Shown: positions 33,264 through 36,755 of the stretch, in pieces
Layout: the number at the start of each line of letters is the position of its first letter
Position numbering within the stretch: the stretch's first letter is position 1
Assembly: GCA_011056835.1 (NCBI GenBank)
Contig: DSDU01000168.1
Location: 1 to 36,755 of the forward strand
DNA from: Deltaproteobacteria bacterium
GTDB lineage: Bacteria; Desulfobacterota; Syntrophia; Syntrophales; UBA6807
Direction of reading: 5' to 3'
DNA: 36,755 nucleotides
Notes under the pieces: generated by a model
What the model saw: only the letters and a program-made list of their open reading frames with translations
What the model was told of the DNA's origin: nothing
The model's database searches: none
Made by a program: the position numbers and the translations under genes

Positions 33264-34043
33264 ATGATCGGTTTTCAGGAGATAAACGGAGTAAAAATTG
33301 CGTACCGAGTGAATGATGATGGTCTGAGTGATGACCGGAGAAGTATCGTCCTTATTCATGGCTCCGGCTGCGACCACACGCTGTGGAACCATCAATTCGG
33401 CGCACTGGAAGGAGATTTCAATACGGTCGGCGTCGATCTTCCCGGTCATGGCCGGTCCGAAGGCGCCGGTGAACAGGAGGTGGACAAGTATGTTGAATGG
33501 GTGAGGAACATCATCGAAGCTCTTGCCTTGAAGAAGCCCGTTCTCACCGGTCATTCTCTCGGCGCCGCCATCAGCCTTACCTTTGCCATTAAATATGGAG
33601 AGATGCTCTCAGGAATCATTCCCGTGGGCGGTGGCGTTACCATGCCCGTTAACGAGGCGATCCTCAATGGTATACGGAATGATCCCGCTGCAACCCTGGG
33701 CTTCATTGCCAAATTTTCGGTGACGAAGGAGAACCGCGAACGATTCATGCAACCGCTCATTGACGGTATGATGAAGGTCCGGCCGGAAACGATATACGGG
33801 GATTTTCTTTCCTGTGACCGGCTTGATATCACGGAAGACATACAGAAGATAACCGTACCGACCCTTCTGATCTGCGGAGAGGACGATAAGATGACGCCTC
33901 CCGCACTCTCCCGGTACATGGTAGAGCAGATTCCCGGAGCCGAACTGGCGGTGATTGAAGGAGCGGGCCATTTCGTCATGCAGGAAAACGCCGTGGCATT
34001 CAATAATGTCCTGAGAGAATTTATTAAGCGGATTCCCACGTGA
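33264..34043 (+). CDS. Alpha/beta-fold hydrolase
   Basis: A 259-residue serine hydrolase. The oxyanion segment is LIHGSGCDHTLW, the nucleophile elbow is LTGHSLGAAISL (Ser of GHSLG), the acid is in CGEDDKMTPPALSRYM, and the histidine is in IEGAGHFVMQENAVAFN, so the triad is complete. Substrate unknown; members of this group act as esterases, thioesterases or C-C hydrolases. It is 25 bases behind acyl-CoA ligase copy 2 and 22 bases before the flavodoxin gene, so the three are probably cotranscribed; a thioesterase or lipase-like role in fatty-acid use is a reasonable guess only. The ATG at 33264 has GGAGG upstream; a longer reading frame overlaps the ligase and is not used. Confidence 0.87.
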   Translation: MIGFQEINGVKIAYRVNDDGLSDDRRSIVLIHGSGCDHTLWNHQFGALEGDFNTVGVDLPGHGRSEGAGEQEVDKYVEWVRNIIEALALKKPVLTGHSLGAAISLTFAIKYGEMLSGIIPVGGGVTMPVNEAILNGIRNDPAATLGFIAKFSVTKENRERFMQPLIDGMMKVRPETIYGDFLSCDRLDITEDIQKITVPTLLICGEDDKMTPPALSRYMVEQIPGAELAVIEGAGHFVMQENAVAFNNVLREFIKRIPT

Positions 34044-34065
34044 GAATCTACAGACGATATGAGTT

Positions 34066-34521
34066 ATGGCGAAGATATTGGTAGTGTATCATTCACAGAC
34101 GGGAAATACTGAAAAAATGGCCAGGGCGGTTGCGGAAGGAGCCGCCGGCTTTGAAAATACCGAGTTGACGATGAAGCGGGCTTTCGAAGCAACCCTTGAG
34201 GACCTCCTGGCCTGTGACGGAATCGCCATCGGCACGCCTGAAAACTTCGGCTATATGTCGGGGGCAATGAAGGATTTCTTCGATCGCACCTTTTACCCTG
34301 CACAGGGTAAGATTTTTAAGAAGCCCTATGTCATATTTATCAGTGCCGGCAATGACGGAACGGGGGCAGAGAACAGTGTCGACCGGATTGCCCGGGGGTA
34401 TCCGCTGAAACGGGTCTACCAGGCGGTTATTGCAAAAGGGGAAGTAACCGACGAAATTCTCGACCGGTGCCGGGAACTGGGGCAGACCCTGGCCGGTGGC
34501 TGTGAGCTGGGAATCTATTAA
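34066..34521 (+). CDS. Flavodoxin-family protein
   Basis: A 151-residue flavodoxin-fold protein. The FMN phosphate loop is YHSQTGNTEKMARAVAEG (about 8-25). A second loop, IGTPENFGYMSGAMKDFFD, and the later ISAGNDGTGAENS with the aromatic-flanking loop would contact the isoalloxazine ring. It is close to NAD(P)H-dependent FMN reductase/WrbA-like proteins, so it could be a quinone or flavin reductase rather than a pure electron carrier. No clear ribosome site is visible just before the ATG, which fits coupling to the hydrolase gene 22 bases upstream. Its stop overlaps that of gpmI on the other strand by 4 bases. Confidence 0.85.
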   Translation: MAKILVVYHSQTGNTEKMARAVAEGAAGFENTELTMKRAFEATLEDLLACDGIAIGTPENFGYMSGAMKDFFDRTFYPAQGKIFKKPYVIFISAGNDGTGAENSVDRIARGYPLKRVYQAVIAKGEVTDEILDRCRELGQTLAGGCELGIY

Positions 34522-36215
34522 AGGTTAATTGTTATTATCGAATCGAGATAATCGTCGGGTTTCTCGTAACCGAGAAGCATAAGAATCGTGGCGGCTACGT
34601 TTGCAAGGCCCGGTTCCGTGACATTCTGATTGATTTCATATCGTTCCGTGTCGGGTCCGCGGATGATAAAGGGAACGGGATTAAGTGTATGGCTGGTCAT
34701 CGGCTTGAATTCGCCGCCGGCTCCCTGAACTGGTTTGCCGGTTTTTTTATCGACTTCGATCATCTGTTCACAGTTGCCGTGATCGGCGGTGATGACGATG
34801 GTGCCGCCGCATTCGTCAATTGCTGAGATGAGGCTGCCGATAGCCTCGTCAACGGCCTTCACGGCGTCAACCGCTGCGTGAAGCGATCCCGTGTGTCCCA
34901 CCATGTCTCCGTTTGCAAAGTTCAGCCGGAGAAATTTATATCTGCCTGATTGAAGGGCTTCAATCGCCCTGTCGGCTATTTCCCGCGCCTTCATCCTCGG
35001 CGCCTGATCGAACGGCACATGATCCGATTCGATTTCTTCCCAGTCTTCAAGGGATTCATCGAACTTTGCCGAGTCATTGCCATTCCAGAAATAGGTGACA
35101 TGGCCGAATTTCTGGGTCTCGCTCAGGGCGTACTGGGTTACCCTGTTCGCGGCGAGGTATTCCGATACGGTCCGATTGATCGCCGGCGGTGATACGAGAT
35201 AGTTCGGCGGCAGATGGGTGTCCGAATCGTACTCGAGCATGCCCGCATAAATGACCCGGGGCCGGACGGAGCGCTCAAATCCCGTAAAGTCATCTTCCAC
35301 AAAGGCCCTGCTGATTTCCAGCGCCCGGTCGCCCCGGTAATTGAAGAGAACAACGCCGTGACCGTCATGGATACGGGCAAGAGGGTCGGCCGGATTGTCA
35401 GGATCATGAACAACCCAATGTTGAATATATTGGTCGTCGACTTTCTGTATTTCTCTGAGTTTCCTGATGGCGGTAAGGCTGTCGGGGTATCTGGGGCCTT
35501 CGCCGAGAACGTGGGCGTTGTATCCCCGTTCGACAATGCTCCAGTCGGCTTCGTATCGGTCCATGGTCGTCACCATTCGTCCGCCGCCTGATGCTATATA
35601 ATATCGACGGGTTAGCCCTACCCTGCTTGCCTGGACCCGCAGCGACCAGAGATAATCCTCGAGTTCTCCGAAATAGCGAAGCGCACTCAGCGGAGGGACA
35701 TCTCGACCGTCCATGAGCCCATGAATGTACACCTCTTCGACACCGCTTCGATCGCAGGCTCCCACCAGCGCGAAAAGGTGAGAAATATTGCTGTGAACGT
35801 TTCCATCAGAAATCAATCCGATAAAGTGTATCGGCGTTTTTTCAGAAAGGGCGTTCCGAATAAGTTTCTTCCATATGTCGGATTCAAAGATTCTGCCGCT
35901 TTCTATGGCATTCTCCACGAGACTGGCTCCCTGGGAGAAGATGCGGCCGGCTCCGAAGGCATTGTGGCCGACTTCGCTGTTCCCTTGATCGTCATCTGAG
36001 GGCATACCGACTGCCGTGCCGTGTGCCTTGAGCCGTGCGACAATCTTTTCGTTTTCCAGGAGGTTGCAGAGATTCTGCGGCTGCGCAATGTCGACGGCGT
36101 TGCCGGGATACCCCTCGCCGCTTCCACGGTACAGGCCGATACCGTCCATTATAACCAGGAGAAGCGGTCCCTGAATACCCTCATAGTGTGGGAGTTTTTT
36201 AAGCGTCAAGTCCAT
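34518..36215 (-). CDS. gpmI: 2,3-bisphosphoglycerate-independent phosphoglycerate mutase
   Basis: A 565-residue Mn-dependent enzyme interconverting 3- and 2-phosphoglycerate in glycolysis and gluconeogenesis. It is of the alkaline-phosphatase superfamily: VIMDGIG (first metal Asp), DDQGNSEVGHNAFGAGRI with the catalytic serine at about residue 80, IHGLMDGRDVPP, LFNYRGDRALEISRAF, RLNFANGDMVGHTG and ITADHGNCEQM complete the metal sites. It is somewhat longer than the usual 510 or so residues, with extra sequence around YDSDTHLPPNYLVSPP and the N-terminal part. The ATG at 36215 is chosen because it gives a family-like N-terminus (MDLTLKKLPHYEG); a GTG at 36239 is also possible. Confidence 0.92.
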   Translation of the reverse strand: MDLTLKKLPHYEGIQGPLLLVIMDGIGLYRGSGEGYPGNAVDIAQPQNLCNLLENEKIVARLKAHGTAVGMPSDDDQGNSEVGHNAFGAGRIFSQGASLVENAIESGRIFESDIWKKLIRNALSEKTPIHFIGLISDGNVHSNISHLFALVGACDRSGVEEVYIHGLMDGRDVPPLSALRYFGELEDYLWSLRVQASRVGLTRRYYIASGGGRMVTTMDRYEADWSIVERGYNAHVLGEGPRYPDSLTAIRKLREIQKVDDQYIQHWVVHDPDNPADPLARIHDGHGVVLFNYRGDRALEISRAFVEDDFTGFERSVRPRVIYAGMLEYDSDTHLPPNYLVSPPAINRTVSEYLAANRVTQYALSETQKFGHVTYFWNGNDSAKFDESLEDWEEIESDHVPFDQAPRMKAREIADRAIEALQSGRYKFLRLNFANGDMVGHTGSLHAAVDAVKAVDEAIGSLISAIDECGGTIVITADHGNCEQMIEVDKKTGKPVQGAGGEFKPMTSHTLNPVPFIIRGPDTERYEINQNVTEPGLANVAATILMLLGYEKPDDYLDSIITINL

Positions 36216-36380
36216 GAATTTGATCTCTTCGGGTCTCACTTTCCGGAGCTTGCTTCGAGTTATTCCTGTAACAGCCCGAAGGTGTGAATTATCAGGGCAA
36301 GCCGGACAATGACACAGGATTATGCCCCGTAACGTGCCGCGGGGCGGTGCGTTTTCTTCCGGTTCAGGCTTACACAGGCA

Positions 36381-36620
36381 TTATGCATTGACAGTAACTG
36401 TATAGCAGAAAGGATCTGCCGTCGCAAGATCATTCATGAATATTGTCTTGTCGCCTCCATTGATTCTCACAGGCTCCATGGCGCTGATTGATATGTTGAC
36501 GGTTTGCTCCCGGTACCACGAGAACCCGTCCTTTGCTCCGGCCTTGAACCCTTCGCCTGCTCCTCTTTCATGATGACCGTTCAAAAGAAAGGGAACGGCG
36601 GATTTTGAACGATCCCGCAC
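36381..36620 (-). CDS. Hypothetical small protein, doubtful
   Basis: A 79-codon ORF from a GTG at 36620 with GGAG 4 bases upstream. No family is recognised; the C-terminal half (INGGDKTIFMNDLATADPF) is the most protein-like part. It starts directly behind the terminator of the acyl-CoA dehydrogenase gene, with no promoter evident, and fills most of an otherwise empty 470-base gap (36216-36685). The gap also holds a 6-bp hairpin (GCCCCG/CGGGGC, 36324-36345) without a T run. It may be chance. Confidence 0.25.
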   Translation of the reverse strand: MRDRSKSAVPFLLNGHHERGAGEGFKAGAKDGFSWYREQTVNISISAMEPVRINGGDKTIFMNDLATADPFCYTVTVNA

Positions 36621-36631
36621 CGTGCTCCAAT

Positions 36632-36662
36632 AAAAAAGGCCGGAGCGTGAGAGCTCCGGCCT
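36632..36662 (-). terminator. Terminator of the acyl-CoA dehydrogenase gene
   Basis: GGCCGGAGC and GCTCCGGCC form a perfect 9-bp stem around a six-base loop (36638-36661), followed on the minus strand by six T (36637-36632). It lies 24 bases behind the dehydrogenase stop codon. Confidence 0.9.
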
Positions 36663-36685
36663 CGGGTACCCGTGTTGTGGTGTGA

Positions 36686-36755
36686 CTATCTCTGGCCCAT
36701 CAGCTTCCGGGCGATGACCATCCGCTGAATTTCATTGGTGCCTTCATAGATCTGG
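36686..36755 (-). CDS. Acyl-CoA dehydrogenase, C-terminal fragment (cut by window edge)
   Basis: The last 22 codons and stop (TAG, 36688-36686) of a gene running in from the right edge. The translation QIYEGTNEIQRMVIARKLMG, then QR, is the C-terminal signature of acyl-CoA dehydrogenases; the YEGTNEIQR loop contacts FAD, and the glutamate-glycine-threonine part borders the active site. The flavoenzyme makes the double bond in beta-oxidation and reduces ETF, fitting the etfBA and ligase genes in this window. Chain-length specificity cannot be told from this fragment. A perfect terminator follows. Confidence 0.93.
   Translation of the reverse strand, partial: QIYEGTNEIQRMVIARKLMGQR

Overview
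The window reads as chromosomal DNA of an anaerobic Desulfobacterota (former Deltaproteobacteria), most like the Syntrophales or related syntrophic or fatty-acid-degrading lineages. This is inferred from gene content, not from a search. The supporting genes are a four-subunit 2-oxoacid:ferredoxin oxidoreductase, EtfBA with a membrane-bound heme b/iron-sulfur ETF oxidoreductase, tandem fatty acyl-CoA ligases, an acyl-CoA dehydrogenase, acetyl-CoA synthetase, Kdo transferase (so a Gram-negative envelope) and a large porin. No rRNA, tRNA, CRISPR array, transposase or phage gene was seen.

Layout. 1-4.9 kb: the N-terminus of a YhhQ/VUT-type transporter cut by the left edge, a TPR protein, a compact gcvH-lipM-hisC run, rpsU with its own promoter, and a LOG-family hydrolase. 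5.0-12.4 kb: housekeeping genes on both strands (holA, a NYN-domain nuclease-like protein, a DHH phosphoesterase, a glycine-zipper lipoprotein followed by rpe, hisF, waaA). 12.5-15.8 kb: a minus-strand operon for a 2-oxoacid:ferredoxin oxidoreductase (gamma-delta-alpha-beta). It is preceded by what looks like a complete leader-peptide attenuator: promoter, leucine-rich 36-codon ORF, antiterminator and terminator. 15.8-19.3 kb: a patch with four arrays of GGCNNAN heptad repeats bordering an SDR gene, hflX, a four-helix-bundle (23S rRNA intervening-sequence type) gene and an FmdB-like zinc ribbon gene. 19.6-22.9 kb: porin and an FG-GAP/TolB-like exported protein.

23.1-34.5 kb is a catabolic region on the plus strand: acs, etfB, etfA, the ETF-linked membrane oxidoreductase, two tandem acyl-CoA ligases, an alpha/beta hydrolase and a flavodoxin-like protein. 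Fatty acids would be activated by the ligases and oxidised by acyl-CoA dehydrogenase, whose last 22 codons appear at the right edge. Electrons would pass to EtfBA and then through the membrane oxidoreductase to the quinone pool. Acs links acetate and acetyl-CoA. 34.5-36.2 kb holds gpmI on the minus strand, converging on the flavodoxin gene with overlapping stop codons.

The most notable features are the attenuator in front of the oxidoreductase operon, the heptad arrays (one of which appears to have replaced the start region of hflX), and the mosaic near-identity of the two ligases, which suggests gene conversion.
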